A stretch of 64,000 nt of DNA from Bacteroidia bacterium (GTDB lineage Bacteria; Bacteroidota; Bacteroidia; J057; JAIXKT01): NCBI GenBank assembly GCA_026932145.1, contig JAIXKT010000054.1, forward strand, positions 1 through 64,000, given 5' to 3'. The position numbers and the translations under genes were made by a program. Under the pieces are notes generated by a model that was not told the origin of the DNA, made no database searches, and saw only the letters and a list, made by a program, of their open reading frames with translations. Below, in pieces: positions 37,800 to 46,406 of the stretch (position 1 is its first letter; each line of letters begins with the position of its first letter).

Positions 37800-38744
37800 T
37801 TACAGCAGTTTAGCATATAGCTGCGCTACTTCTGCAATAATCAGCTTTGATATACGTTCTTTTGATTCAAAAGACCATCCGCCAATATGCGGGCTGAGTA
37901 CCACGTTTTGCGTAAAAAGCTGTTGATAAAGAGTTTGTTTTTGTTCCGTTAGGTTGGTTAATGGTTCATCTTCCAAAACATCTAATGCTGCTCCCGCTAT
38001 TTTATTGGCTTTTAAGTTTTGCAATAAAGCGGCTGTGTCAATTACGGCACCGCGAGATAGATTAATCACCCATATTTTCTTGGCAAACTTATCCCAAAAT
38101 GAATTATTTCCCAAATGATAAGTTTCTGATGTTAGTGGAACGTGAAAACTTAGGATGTCAGTATGTTGCTGCAAGGTTTCTAAGCTCACTTGTTCAACCC
38201 AAGGGTTGTCTATTCCGGTTTTATATTTGTCGTAAGCAATAATGCGGCACCCAAAGCCTGTTAGCCGGTTTGCAAAAGCACTGCCGGTATTTCCAAAGCC
38301 GATGATACCTACGGTTTTATTCCACAATTCAGATCCTCTGTTTTGCTCTCGATTCCATAAAAAGTTACGAACCTCACTATCAGAACGTTGTAAATTATTG
38401 AGTAGCATAAGTAACATCCCTGCGGCGTGTTCGGCAACGGCATCGCGGTTTCCTTGCGGCAGAGAAATTACACGGATATTTTGTTTCTTAGCAGCAGAAA
38501 CATCTATATTTTCTAAACCAGACCCTCCACGAATAATATATCGCAGAGATTTACTTTTCTCTAATAATGAAGCACTTAGTTTTATTTTACTGCTTAAAAT
38601 TAAGCCTTCGGCATCTGTGAGTTTTTCTTCGATGAATGCCGGTGATTTTGAAGAAAAATCCCATAACGAAATACCAATATCCGCTAATTTTTGGGGAAGC
38701 CAATCAGAAAATGGATCTGCAAGAATCCAGCTATTTTGGGGCAC
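37800..38744 (-). CDS. D-2-hydroxyacid dehydrogenase, 3-phosphoglycerate dehydrogenase-like
   Basis: NAD-dependent dehydrogenase of 314 residues. The nucleotide-binding motif is GIIGFGNTGSAFANRL. The catalytic set is Arg in NLSRGAVID, Glu in ALDVLEDEP and His in SPHIGGWS. The substrate-domain block RGGSGLENIDV resembles short SerA proteins lacking the ACT domain, so serine biosynthesis (3-phosphoglycerate to 3-phosphohydroxypyruvate) is plausible but another 2-hydroxyacid is possible. The start is two bases after the stop of the upstream PLP enzyme gene, so the two probably work in one pathway, perhaps serine-to-cysteine or methionine metabolism. Confidence 0.85.
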   Translation of the reverse strand: MPQNSWILADPFSDWLPQKLADIGISLWDFSSKSPAFIEEKLTDAEGLILSSKIKLSASLLEKSKSLRYIIRGGSGLENIDVSAAKKQNIRVISLPQGNRDAVAEHAAGMLLMLLNNLQRSDSEVRNFLWNREQNRGSELWNKTVGIIGFGNTGSAFANRLTGFGCRIIAYDKYKTGIDNPWVEQVSLETLQQHTDILSFHVPLTSETYHLGNNSFWDKFAKKIWVINLSRGAVIDTAALLQNLKANKIAGAALDVLEDEPLTNLTEQKQTLYQQLFTQNVVLSPHIGGWSFESKERISKLIIAEVAQLYAKLL

Positions 38745-38746
38745 AA

Positions 38747-40000
38747 TTACGAAATTGAATCTAATGCTTGAGATATGTCGTAGATAATATCTTCGTAGTT
38801 TTCTATTCCAACAGAAAGACGTATCATTTTTTCGGAAATAGAAAGTTGTTTTTTTAGTGCGGCATCAACATCTGCATGGGTCATTGTGGCGGGGTGCTCT
38901 GCCAAACTCTCTGTACTGCCGAGGCTAACGGCTAATTTGATGAGCTTCAGGGAATTTAAGAATTGAAAAGCCTCTTTTTCGCCTCCAATAATATCAAAAG
39001 AAATCATACCGCCATTGGAAAGGCACTGCTTTTGTTTGATAGTAAATTGTTCTGTATCTTTTTGGGTAATATTTCCTAAGAAATACACTTTTTCGATTTT
39101 TGGGTGATTACTCAGGAAATTCGCTACATGATTTGCGTTTGCTGCATGAATATCCATTCTGGCTTTAAGTGTTTCGAGGCTACGCAGGAGTAGCCAGCCG
39201 GTATTTGGGCTTGCCATATTTCCCAAAAAGGTTCGGAGACCTTTCACTCTTTTGATTAATTTTTTTGAGCCTAAGCAAGCTCCGGCGATAACATCACTAT
39301 GCCCCCCGATATATTTTGTGGCAGAATAAAGAACCAAATCAGCACCGTGTTTGAGAGGGTGCTGCCATAGAGGCCCCATATAGGTATTATCTACGGCGAG
39401 ATATACTTCTTTTTCCGGTGTGGAAAAATGGCGTGCTATTTCTTTACTGCATTGAATATCAATAAGGTCGTTTGTTGGGTTTGCGGGAGTCTCTACATAA
39501 ATCAGGGCAAGTTTTGCGGCATTACCGCTTTGATTCACAATTTCGATGACCTCTTCTTTGCATTGTCCAACGGTGAATGATATTACTTGGATACCAAATT
39601 TGGGGAGTATTTTTTTGATGAAGTGGTCGCTTCCTCCATAAAGTGGGTTGCTGGTGAGTAATAGGTCGCCGGGAGCTAAAAACTCCAATAATACTGTGGT
39701 GATAGCAGACATTCCGCTTTCAAAGACAGCACAGTCTTCCGCTTCGTCCCAGAGTGTTAGTCGGTTTTCTAAAATCTCTAAATCAGGGTTGTTAATTCGG
39801 CTGTAAATCAAGCCTAATTCTTCTCCTGCATTTGGCTGGCGAAGACCGTATGCTACTTCAAAAAAAGACTTACCTTCTTCTGCACTTTTAAAAACAAAGG
39901 TTGAAGTTTGAAATATCGGGCACTTTATAGATCCTTCGGATAGTTCCGGTTTGTATCCATAAGACATCATCAAACTTTCCGGATTTAATTTTCGGCTCAT
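38747..40000 (-). CDS. Cys/Met metabolism PLP enzyme, gamma-lyase/gamma-synthase-like
   Basis: Pyridoxal-phosphate enzyme of 417 residues, longer than its relative at 33086 because of an N-terminal extension and an insert (about 45-62). The PLP lysine is Lys229 in YSATKYIGGHSD. SRINNPDLEILENRL, ESGMSAITT and VETPANPTNDLIDI are family blocks, and the C-terminal [20 protein letters not shown] helps define the methionine gamma-lyase/cystathionine gamma-synthase branch. Which reaction it performs is not readable. It lies directly before the 2-hydroxyacid dehydrogenase gene (two bases). Confidence 0.85.
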   Translation of the reverse strand: MSRKLNPESLMMSYGYKPELSEGSIKCPIFQTSTFVFKSAEEGKSFFEVAYGLRQPNAGEELGLIYSRINNPDLEILENRLTLWDEAEDCAVFESGMSAITTVLLEFLAPGDLLLTSNPLYGGSDHFIKKILPKFGIQVISFTVGQCKEEVIEIVNQSGNAAKLALIYVETPANPTNDLIDIQCSKEIARHFSTPEKEVYLAVDNTYMGPLWQHPLKHGADLVLYSATKYIGGHSDVIAGACLGSKKLIKRVKGLRTFLGNMASPNTGWLLLRSLETLKARMDIHAANANHVANFLSNHPKIEKVYFLGNITQKDTEQFTIKQKQCLSNGGMISFDIIGGEKEAFQFLNSLKLIKLAVSLGSTESLAEHPATMTHADVDAALKKQLSISEKMIRLSVGIENYEDIIYDISQALDSIS

Positions 40001-40109
40001 GGGATTCGCATGAAATTTAATACAATGATAAGAATTTTTTTGCTTACCAGAAAAAAATACATCTATTATGAGAAAATTTTCAGGCTTTAATTTATTTTCT
40101 ATCCGTATT

Positions 40110-40919
40110 TTAGGTTTTATTTCGTTCGTATTCTGGAAATGATATTTGCTCTACATAAACACATTTTCCGGTTTGTGCTTGAATTTTGAATAGGCAGGCG
40201 TTTAGCCGGAGGCCTTCTTCGGCGGGTTTGTATTTTTGGGGAATCTGCAATAGGTTTCGGTTAATGGATGTTTCTATGTCCATTCCTATTGCGGAGTGAT
40301 GCGGGCCGGTAAAGCCTAAGTCTGTGATGTATCCCATTCCACCCGGAAATATTTGGGCATCTGCCGTAGGCACGTGTGTATGAGTGCCTACAATTACGCT
40401 CACCCGATCGTGTAAGTGCCATGCAAAGGCGTACTTTTCAGCCGTAGCCTCCGCATGAAAATCAATGATGATTATGGGTGTCTTAGGGACAATTTCCGGC
40501 AATAACTGGTCAATGGTTCTGAATGGACATTGTATTGGGCTGGTAAAGAAAGCTTGGCCACGCATATTGATTACGGCTGCTGAATAGGAACTATTCTCTA
40601 TTGGATAAATTCCATATCCTCTACCTGGAACTCCCGGCGGATAGTTATAGGGACGTAATAAACGCGGCTCTTTTGCCATAAAAGGAAATATAAGATGCTT
40701 ATCAAAAGAATGGTCTCCGCCGGTAACTACATCAACGCCAGCATTTAATAATAGCTTTACTTGCGGCTCGTTAAATCCTTTGCCTTCATGCATATTTTCG
40801 CCGTTAGCAACAATAAAGTTTAGCTTAAACTTTTGGCGAATACCCGGCAATAACCGGCAAACTAACTCTACTCCTCCTTGGGTTACAATATCTCCAATTA
40901 GCAGTGTAGAAAGTATCAT
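40110..40919 (-). CDS. YmdB-like metallophosphoesterase
   Basis: A 269-residue protein of the TIGR00282/YmdB family. Metal-binding motifs: LLIGDIVTQGG, NGENMHEGKGF, GGDHSFD, DFHAEATAEK and GTHTHVPTAD. Relatives in Bacillus hydrolyse 2',3'-cyclic nucleotides and affect biofilm and RNA turnover, but the role here is not established. The start overlaps the agmatinase stop by four bases, so translation is coupled. The region between it and the PLP enzyme gene (about 110 bases) holds nothing clear. Confidence 0.85.
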   Translation of the reverse strand: MILSTLLIGDIVTQGGVELVCRLLPGIRQKFKLNFIVANGENMHEGKGFNEPQVKLLLNAGVDVVTGGDHSFDKHLIFPFMAKEPRLLRPYNYPPGVPGRGYGIYPIENSSYSAAVINMRGQAFFTSPIQCPFRTIDQLLPEIVPKTPIIIIDFHAEATAEKYAFAWHLHDRVSVIVGTHTHVPTADAQIFPGGMGYITDLGFTGPHHSAIGMDIETSINRNLLQIPQKYKPAEEGLRLNACLFKIQAQTGKCVYVEQISFPEYERNKT

Positions 40920-41848
40920 ACAGAAGACGAATCAGATGAGCTTACGGAAAAATCTGTTTTGTTTTTGTAGATATAGCCTAACAGTCTGTAAATCAGCTTA
41001 GCTAAGGTGTATTCTGAGATGGTGTCTTCGGCACGTGGCAATACTTCTACGACATCAAAACCGATAATTTGTTTTTCTTTGGCTACTTTTTTAAGCAAGC
41101 GGAGTACTTGTTTCCAGTTAAGACCGTTAGGCTCAGGAGTACCCACAGAAGGAATTACTGACGGGTCAAAACCATCTGCATCAATGGTAATATAAACACA
41201 TGGTTGTAAGGTTTTTAATACTTTCTTGACCCATTTTTCATCTTCATCAATTTGGTGTGCATAAAAAGTGTGAACGTCCGGGTCTTCTTTGCAAATAATA
41301 CTTTCTTCAATACATTGTGCTCTGATGCCTACCTGTGTAATCGGTAGGTCTAATTCTCGGCATCGAGCCATAACGGAGGCATGGCTCCAAGGGTTGTCTT
41401 GGTAAGATGCCCGTAAATCTGAATGAGCATCTATTTGCAGAATGGAAAAATTGGGATACAAATGCTGCTGAAATGCCCGCACAATTCCGTAGGTTACAGT
41501 ATGCTCCGCACCTAACGAAACGATAAACTTATTTTTTTTGAGCAGTTCAATCGTTTTTTGGGTGATGAACTGCATAGCTTCGGTATCTTTTTTTCCCCGA
41601 AAATTGTAGGGAGCTAAGGTGCAGATTCCGACTTCGCGGTATAACTCCCAGTCTAACTCTTCGTCATAAAGTTCCACAAACCGAGATGCGCTGATAATAG
41701 CCTCCGGCCCACGGGCAGAACCTTTGTGATAAGAGGACGTATGCTCATACGGAAAAGATTGAATTGCTACTGTAGAACGGTCAATATCAGAGTATTCTGG
41801 CTCAATAGCTAAAAAGTTTTTTTTGATTCCCCAAACTTTCATAGGCAA
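40916..41848 (-). CDS. speB: Agmatinase/arginase-family ureohydrolase
   Basis: A 310-residue manganese hydrolase. The Mn ligands are visible as His116 (GAEHTVT), Asp140/His142/Asp144 (QIDAHSDLR) and Asp223/Asp225 (TIDADGFDPS). The family members make putrescine and urea from agmatine. Related formiminoglutamase or guanidino-acid hydrolases share the same motifs, so agmatinase is the likeliest call, not a certain one. The tail is a Ser-rich stretch (SVSSSDSSSV) that looks disordered. It is preceded by the PUR-alpha gene by five bases and overlaps the YmdB-like gene. Confidence 0.85.
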   Translation of the reverse strand: MPMKVWGIKKNFLAIEPEYSDIDRSTVAIQSFPYEHTSSYHKGSARGPEAIISASRFVELYDEELDWELYREVGICTLAPYNFRGKKDTEAMQFITQKTIELLKKNKFIVSLGAEHTVTYGIVRAFQQHLYPNFSILQIDAHSDLRASYQDNPWSHASVMARCRELDLPITQVGIRAQCIEESIICKEDPDVHTFYAHQIDEDEKWVKKVLKTLQPCVYITIDADGFDPSVIPSVGTPEPNGLNWKQVLRLLKKVAKEKQIIGFDVVEVLPRAEDTISEYTLAKLIYRLLGYIYKNKTDFSVSSSDSSSV

Positions 41849-41853
41849 AAATA

Positions 41854-42159
41854 TTAATCATATTCATCTTCTCCTGAACGGCGAAGTCTGTCGTATTCTT
41901 CAAAATCGTAATCCGGCAGGAGTTCTTCTTTTACATACGAAACTACCTGATTGAGTGTATGTACAAACTTATTGAAGTCTTCTTTATACAAAAAAATCTT
42001 TTGTTTTTCAAAGCCGTCTCCTTGACTATTCCGGTGGCGTTCTGTAATCGTTATGTAATAATCCTGACCTTTTGTTGAACGAACATCAAACAAATATGTC
42101 CTTTTACCGGCTTTGATTTTTAAAGAATATACCTCAGACTGATCGCGATAAGTATCCAC
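41854..42159 (-). CDS. PUR-alpha/DUF3276-like nucleic-acid-binding protein
   Basis: A 101-residue single PUR-type domain (SLKIKAGKRTYLFDVRSTKGQDYYITITE, KIFLYKEDFNKF) of the family found in Bacteroidota and Borrelia, which binds single-stranded nucleic acids. The C-terminal tail is acidic (PDYDFEEYDRLRRSGEDEYD). A longer reading starting with the TTG at 42189 would put the start codon inside the -7 promoter element (42187-42194). The GTG at 42159 is preferred: it follows a GGAGG four bases earlier and gives a leader of about 22 bases. It is the first gene of the PUR-speB-ymdB operon. Confidence 0.85.
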   Translation of the reverse strand: MDTYRDQSEVYSLKIKAGKRTYLFDVRSTKGQDYYITITERHRNSQGDGFEKQKIFLYKEDFNKFVHTLNQVVSYVKEELLPDYDFEEYDRLRRSGEDEYD

Positions 42160-42163
42160 TAAA

Positions 42164-42168
42164 CCTCC
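42164..42168 (-). promoter_or_regulatory. Shine-Dalgarno GGAGG before the PUR-alpha GTG
   Basis: GGAGG read on the minus strand, four bases before the GTG at 42159. Strong Shine-Dalgarno sequences are rare in this genome, and this one decides the start. Confidence 0.55.
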
Positions 42169-42186
42169 AAACTCAAAAATAATATG

Positions 42187-42194
42187 CAAAGGTA
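42187..42194 (-). promoter_or_regulatory. -7 promoter element (TACCTTTG)
   Basis: Reads TACCTTTG on the minus strand. It overlaps a possible TTG start at 42189 and so argues for the downstream GTG at 42159. Confidence 0.55.
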
Positions 42195-42297
42195 AACCTC
42201 CAACCAGATAAAACTATCTGTTTTTTCTAACTAATTTATTTTCAATACAAAAAATAATATCAACAAGATCTGCTAATACTTTTTGCTGTTTTTGGGG

Positions 42298-42317
42298 GAT
42301 TATAGTTCAGAAAGTAT
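42298..42317 (-). repeat. Dispersed repeat copy
   Basis: Read on the minus strand: ATACTTTCTGAACTATAATC, preceded by CCTTGATTGACAACAATACATCAACGAG, which aligns with the copy at 107-145 over about 60 bases. A degenerate relative follows at 42402-42432. Confidence 0.5.
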
Positions 42318-42471
42318 GAAGGTTATGGTTTCTCGTTGATGTATTGTTGTCAATCAAGGAACTATGGCTTTCTTTAATCGTAAAATTACTCCTTATTACT
42401 AAGAATTTCATCGTATTTTTCGGGCCATAACCAAAAATTCAATGTGAATTAGAAGGAAGTACAATATAAAA

Positions 42472-43119
42472 TCATCTGATATTTAGGTATTTATGTATTT
42501 GTAAACTGAGTTTCCAGCCGGTGTTTTGTTGGATATAGGGAATAATCCAGTGGATTGCCTTTTCAAAATTAGTCCATTCAGGCTGTAGATATTTGAGGGT
42601 TTTAGGTGTGCAATATTCAGCTTGGTTGGCTGCCCATTCGAGGTCATGTTGATTCCGAACGATTATTTTTAGTTCATTAGCAAGTGGATAGTTTTGGGCT
42701 AAAACGGGACAAAACTTCTTGGGAGAAAGGCAAACCCAGTCAAAAAAACCGGTGATTTCATGGTTTCCGGCGGTTTCTAAGTGTACTTTAAGGTTAGCTG
42801 TTTGTAAGGCTTTTGTTAGTGGAGTAAGGTTGTGGAGGGTTGGCTCACCTCCGGTAATAACGACTCTATCTGCTTTATTTTCAAGTATTTCTTGTAATAT
42901 TTGTTTGACTGTTCGGCTTGGGTAGGTATTTTGTTCCCATGATTCTTGTACATCACACCAAAAGCATTGGATATCACAGCCGGCTAATCGGATAAAAAAA
43001 GCAGCACTGCCGCTCCAATATCCTTCTCCTTGCAGGCTGTAAAAAGTTTCCATTACAGGATAGGTAGGTTGCAAATACTCATCTGGAATGAGTGATAAAG
43101 CTCCATTAAAACTATTCAT
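42472..43119 (-). CDS. queE: 7-carboxy-7-deazaguanine synthase (radical SAM)
   Basis: Radical-SAM enzyme of 215 residues in the queuosine/7-deazaguanine pathway (CPH4 to CDG). The cluster motif C-x3-C-x2-C is Cys48, Cys52 and Cys55 in GCDIQCFWCDV. FYSLQGEGYWSG (26-37) and the SAM-binding VITGGEPTLH are present. No other queuosine gene is close. It is separated from the CDGSH gene by a hairpin terminator, so it appears to have its own transcription unit. Confidence 0.93.
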   Translation of the reverse strand: MNSFNGALSLIPDEYLQPTYPVMETFYSLQGEGYWSGSAAFFIRLAGCDIQCFWCDVQESWEQNTYPSRTVKQILQEILENKADRVVITGGEPTLHNLTPLTKALQTANLKVHLETAGNHEITGFFDWVCLSPKKFCPVLAQNYPLANELKIIVRNQHDLEWAANQAEYCTPKTLKYLQPEWTNFEKAIHWIIPYIQQNTGWKLSLQIHKYLNIR

Positions 43120-43130
43120 AAAATATTGAA

Positions 43131-43163
43131 AAAAAGCCTACTACCAAGAGGTAGCAGGCTTTA
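43131..43163 (-). terminator. Terminator after the M16-CDGSH operon
   Basis: Read on the minus strand, AGCCTGCTACC pairs with GGTAGTAGGCT (one G-U pair) around a TCTT loop, followed by seven T. This is a classical intrinsic terminator located 17-50 bases beyond the CDGSH stop and just before queE. Confidence 0.85.
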
Positions 43164-43179
43164 AGGCGAGAAAAAGAGG

Positions 43180-43404
43180 TCAAGATTTTGGGGGTGCTAA
43201 GTCGAAAGCTGTACCTGCATCGAAAAAATGACCCTTGTGGCTGCCATCACAAAAAGGTTTTATTTTAGACAACCCGCATCGGCACAGATAAACTGATGTT
43301 CTACCGGCTAAGCCAAATTCTTTGCCCTCACCATCAACTAAGGTAAAGTCCCCCTCTACTCGGATAGATCCGTTTGGGGTTATTTTAATAATTGTTTTTG
43401 CCAT
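43180..43404 (-). CDS. CDGSH iron-sulfur domain protein
   Basis: A 74-residue [2Fe-2S] protein with one mitoNEET-type motif: Cys41, Cys43, Cys52 and His56 in CRC...PFCDGSH. The N-terminal beta strands (KITPNGSIRVEGDFTLVDGEG) form the rest of the small fold. Such proteins handle clusters or electrons; the partner is unknown. It starts three bases after the M16 protease stop and ends the operon before the terminator. Confidence 0.93.
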   Translation of the reverse strand: MAKTIIKITPNGSIRVEGDFTLVDGEGKEFGLAGRTSVYLCRCGLSKIKPFCDGSHKGHFFDAGTAFDLAPPKS

Positions 43405-43407
43405 TTT

Positions 43408-46344
43408 TTAATAACCAAAGACTTCTTCTAAGGTTAAAACGGTTACTTTCCCGTATTGGTTCAATTTTTTCATATCAACACGATCTTTCGACCCAAGTAC
43501 CAAGAGTGTGTAAGGTTTTTTAGAAACATACTCTTCTTGGAATTTATGAATATCGTTTAGTCTCATACCGTCTAAGGCAGCATAGATTTTTTCACGAATA
43601 TCGTAGTCAAGGCCGAGTTTTTTAGCGTTTTCAAAGTTGAGCAGAACATCTTCTCTGATAATTCTATTTGTTTCTAATTGGTTTTTGAGAGAGGCTTTGG
43701 CGATTTGGTAATTTTTTTCAACGAGAGGCATTCCGTTTAGAAGTTCTTCCATAGCGTTGAAGGCATCATTCATTTTATCTGCTTGTGTACCTACATAGGC
43801 AATGTTGTAGAATGGGTCTTCTTTTTTGGTGGGTATTCTAAACACAGACCGAGTTGAGTAGGCAAGGGCTTTGGCTTCTCTGATGGTTTGGAATACTACT
43901 GATGACATTCCGCTTCCGAAATATTCATTATACATTGAAACGGTGGGCACTAATTCGGGGGTGTAGTCTTTGCTTTTGTAAACCCATAATAATTCTGCCT
44001 GAACCATTTCGTAGTTAACAAATATAACACTTGGGTTGGTCATATCTTGGCGCACATAGGTAGTTGCTTTGGGGAGAGGTGTTAAGGTTGCAGGGGTTTG
44101 GTGGTATTTATTCATATAATCCCGTACTTTTTCTACGGAATTTTGCCCAAAGTAAAGGATACGATGCTGAAAGGTAGTTAGTTGCTTGATTTTGGTAATT
44201 AATTCGGCGGCGGTAAGTGTTTTTAATTCTTCGGCTTTTAAGATGTCTGTAAATGGGCTTTTGGAGCCATAGGCAGCATAATTCATCATAGCTTGTTGCA
44301 GAATAGCTCCTTTATTGAGTTTTAGGTCGGTTCGGCGTTTTAGTTCGCCTTCTACTAAGTTTTTGAGTGCTGCTTCATCTGGTTTGGGGTTAGCTAAGAG
44401 ACCTTCAAATAGTTTTAGGGCTTCTTCAAAAGAATCTTCCGGCCCGCGAAGGTAAACGTAACTTTGGTCATCAGTGCTGGATACACCAAAATCACAAGCT
44501 AACTCATACATTTTCATTTTAAACTGCTCGGCAGACATTGTTCCGCTACCTAAATATTCCAAATATTTGATAGCAAAGGCCAACTTTTTGTCGTGGTTTT
44601 TGCCTAAATCGAAGATATAATATAGGTTGAACAGATTATTTTCGTCATTTTTCTTGTATAATATAGGGATTCCTTTTTGGGTTTTATCGGTTACAATGTC
44701 TGTTTTATAGTTTATGAACTCCGGCTTTATAGCAGCGGGTGTTTTTTCAAATATTTCTGCGGTAAATCTGGATTGTTCTTCACGGTTTACGGGAAGTGGT
44801 GTGATTTCGGGTTTGGGAACTTTTACAATTTCGTCTTTAGGGCCATTCTTTTTAATCACCATCACATAGTTTTGTCCGTAATATTTTTTCGCTATTTCCA
44901 TGATTTTATCTTTGTTATAGCGTTGCATATAATCATAGGTAGCTAAATAGTTTTCCCAGCCTCTGCCGGAGGTGTAGGCATCTACTAAGGCGTATATCCG
45001 GCCTTTATTTTCTAAGAAAGAGCGTGTGCGCTCAATCATCATATTTTTCAAAACGGCTTTCATTAGTCGCTCTTCAAATTGGCCTTGTTTGATTTTTTCG
45101 AGTTGGTCTAATAATAGTTTAGATACTTCGGCTAAATCTTGGCCTTTTCTGGGTTTTCCTTGTAAAAAATGGATGGAATAATCTTGTAAATCCCAAATAA
45201 AGGAGGCTGCGGAAAGCACTTTTTGTTGTTGAACCAAGTTGAGGTCAATGAGGCCGGCAGTAGAGTTGGATAGTAATGCATCAATAAACGTTAGGCCGTA
45301 ATAATCATCTTTTCCGATGCCGGGTAGGCGAAAACCTAATAATACTGATTCTGCATCAGGGCCGGAAACGGTTTTAACAATAGGGCTGGTAATAGGATCT
45401 TCCGGCTTGAATTTGTAGGGTTCAATTGGTTTAGGGGTCATCCAGCCAAAATTCTTTTCGATTAAATCCATCGTAGCTGCAGGGTCAACATCTCCGGAAA
45501 TAATGATAGCCATGTTATTGGGAACATAGTATTTTTGGAAGTATTCTTTAATCTTGGATAATGACGGATTTTTGAGGTGTTCTACTGTACCGATAGTTGT
45601 TTGGGTACCGTAATGGTGGTTTTTGAATAAGTTTGCGAGCATTACTTCATTCACTCTCCGGTTATCATTATCTAATGAGATATTTTTTTCTTCATAAACG
45701 GCTTCTAATTCGGTATGAAACAACCTGAGTACAGGTGCTCGGAAGCGTTCACCTTCAATTTTTAGCCAACGTTCCATTTCGTTTGTGGGAATATTGTTTA
45801 CATAAACCGTTTGTTCAAAGGAGGTGTAGGCATTGGTTCCGGTAGCTCCTATGGCAGATACCATTTTGTCGTATTCGTTAGGGATGGCAACTTTTGCGGC
45901 TATGTTGGATATAGAGTCGATTTGGTGGTAAATTTGTTTTCGTTTTTCTGGGTCTGTGGTGTGGTTATATTTTTCGTAGAGGTTTTCGATTTCGTCAAGG
46001 TATTTTTTTTCTTCGGTATAATTTCTTGTTCCGAATTTATCCGTACCTTTAAATAACATGTGTTCAAGATAATGGGCTAAGCCGGTATTGGTTTCTGGGT
46101 CATGCTTAGAGCCTGCGCGAACGGCTATGGCCGTTTCTACACGAGGCTCGGCTTTATTAACCGAAATAAATACAGTAAGCTGGTTATCAAGCTCATACCA
46201 ACGAGTGTTGGTAGGGTCGCCGTGCATATAGCGGAACTTTCGTTTTCCGTCATTATCAATGGACCAGTCCCGTATCTGGGTAAAAGCTGTCCAAGAACTG
46301 GTTCCTAAAAACCAGACAAATAACCATAAAGTTAATTTTCGCAT
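43408..46344 (-). CDS. M16-family (insulinase/pitrilysin) zinc protease
   Basis: Large protease of 978 residues, an export-type enzyme with a signal peptide (about 1-22). The zinc motif HxxEH is His91-Tyr-Leu-Glu-His95 (HYLEHMLFKG), with the distal glutamate in ELEAVYEEK (about 212-219). The usual pair of M16 halves follows; the second half lacks the catalytic motif, as normal. A coiled insert (about 111-155, Lys/Glu-rich) lies between zinc ligands. The ATG is only seven bases after TAACTTCG, a near-match -7 element (46352-46359), so the leader would be about three bases. It probably acts in the periplasm on peptides. Confidence 0.92.
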   Translation of the reverse strand: MRKLTLWLFVWFLGTSSWTAFTQIRDWSIDNDGKRKFRYMHGDPTNTRWYELDNQLTVFISVNKAEPRVETAIAVRAGSKHDPETNTGLAHYLEHMLFKGTDKFGTRNYTEEKKYLDEIENLYEKYNHTTDPEKRKQIYHQIDSISNIAAKVAIPNEYDKMVSAIGATGTNAYTSFEQTVYVNNIPTNEMERWLKIEGERFRAPVLRLFHTELEAVYEEKNISLDNDNRRVNEVMLANLFKNHHYGTQTTIGTVEHLKNPSLSKIKEYFQKYYVPNNMAIIISGDVDPAATMDLIEKNFGWMTPKPIEPYKFKPEDPITSPIVKTVSGPDAESVLLGFRLPGIGKDDYYGLTFIDALLSNSTAGLIDLNLVQQQKVLSAASFIWDLQDYSIHFLQGKPRKGQDLAEVSKLLLDQLEKIKQGQFEERLMKAVLKNMMIERTRSFLENKGRIYALVDAYTSGRGWENYLATYDYMQRYNKDKIMEIAKKYYGQNYVMVIKKNGPKDEIVKVPKPEITPLPVNREEQSRFTAEIFEKTPAAIKPEFINYKTDIVTDKTQKGIPILYKKNDENNLFNLYYIFDLGKNHDKKLAFAIKYLEYLGSGTMSAEQFKMKMYELACDFGVSSTDDQSYVYLRGPEDSFEEALKLFEGLLANPKPDEAALKNLVEGELKRRTDLKLNKGAILQQAMMNYAAYGSKSPFTDILKAEELKTLTAAELITKIKQLTTFQHRILYFGQNSVEKVRDYMNKYHQTPATLTPLPKATTYVRQDMTNPSVIFVNYEMVQAELLWVYKSKDYTPELVPTVSMYNEYFGSGMSSVVFQTIREAKALAYSTRSVFRIPTKKEDPFYNIAYVGTQADKMNDAFNAMEELLNGMPLVEKNYQIAKASLKNQLETNRIIREDVLLNFENAKKLGLDYDIREKIYAALDGMRLNDIHKFQEEYVSKKPYTLLVLGSKDRVDMKKLNQYGKVTVLTLEEVFGY

Positions 46345-46406
46345 AATTCTGCGAAGTTACATAACGAAAGTATTTGTTACTTAGGATACTTTCGATTTTT
46401 TTGGGA

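Noticed and set aside
38242-38787. 181-codon plus-strand open frame across the dehydrogenase and PLP enzyme genes
   Set aside because: It is antisense to two recognisable enzymes with intact active sites.
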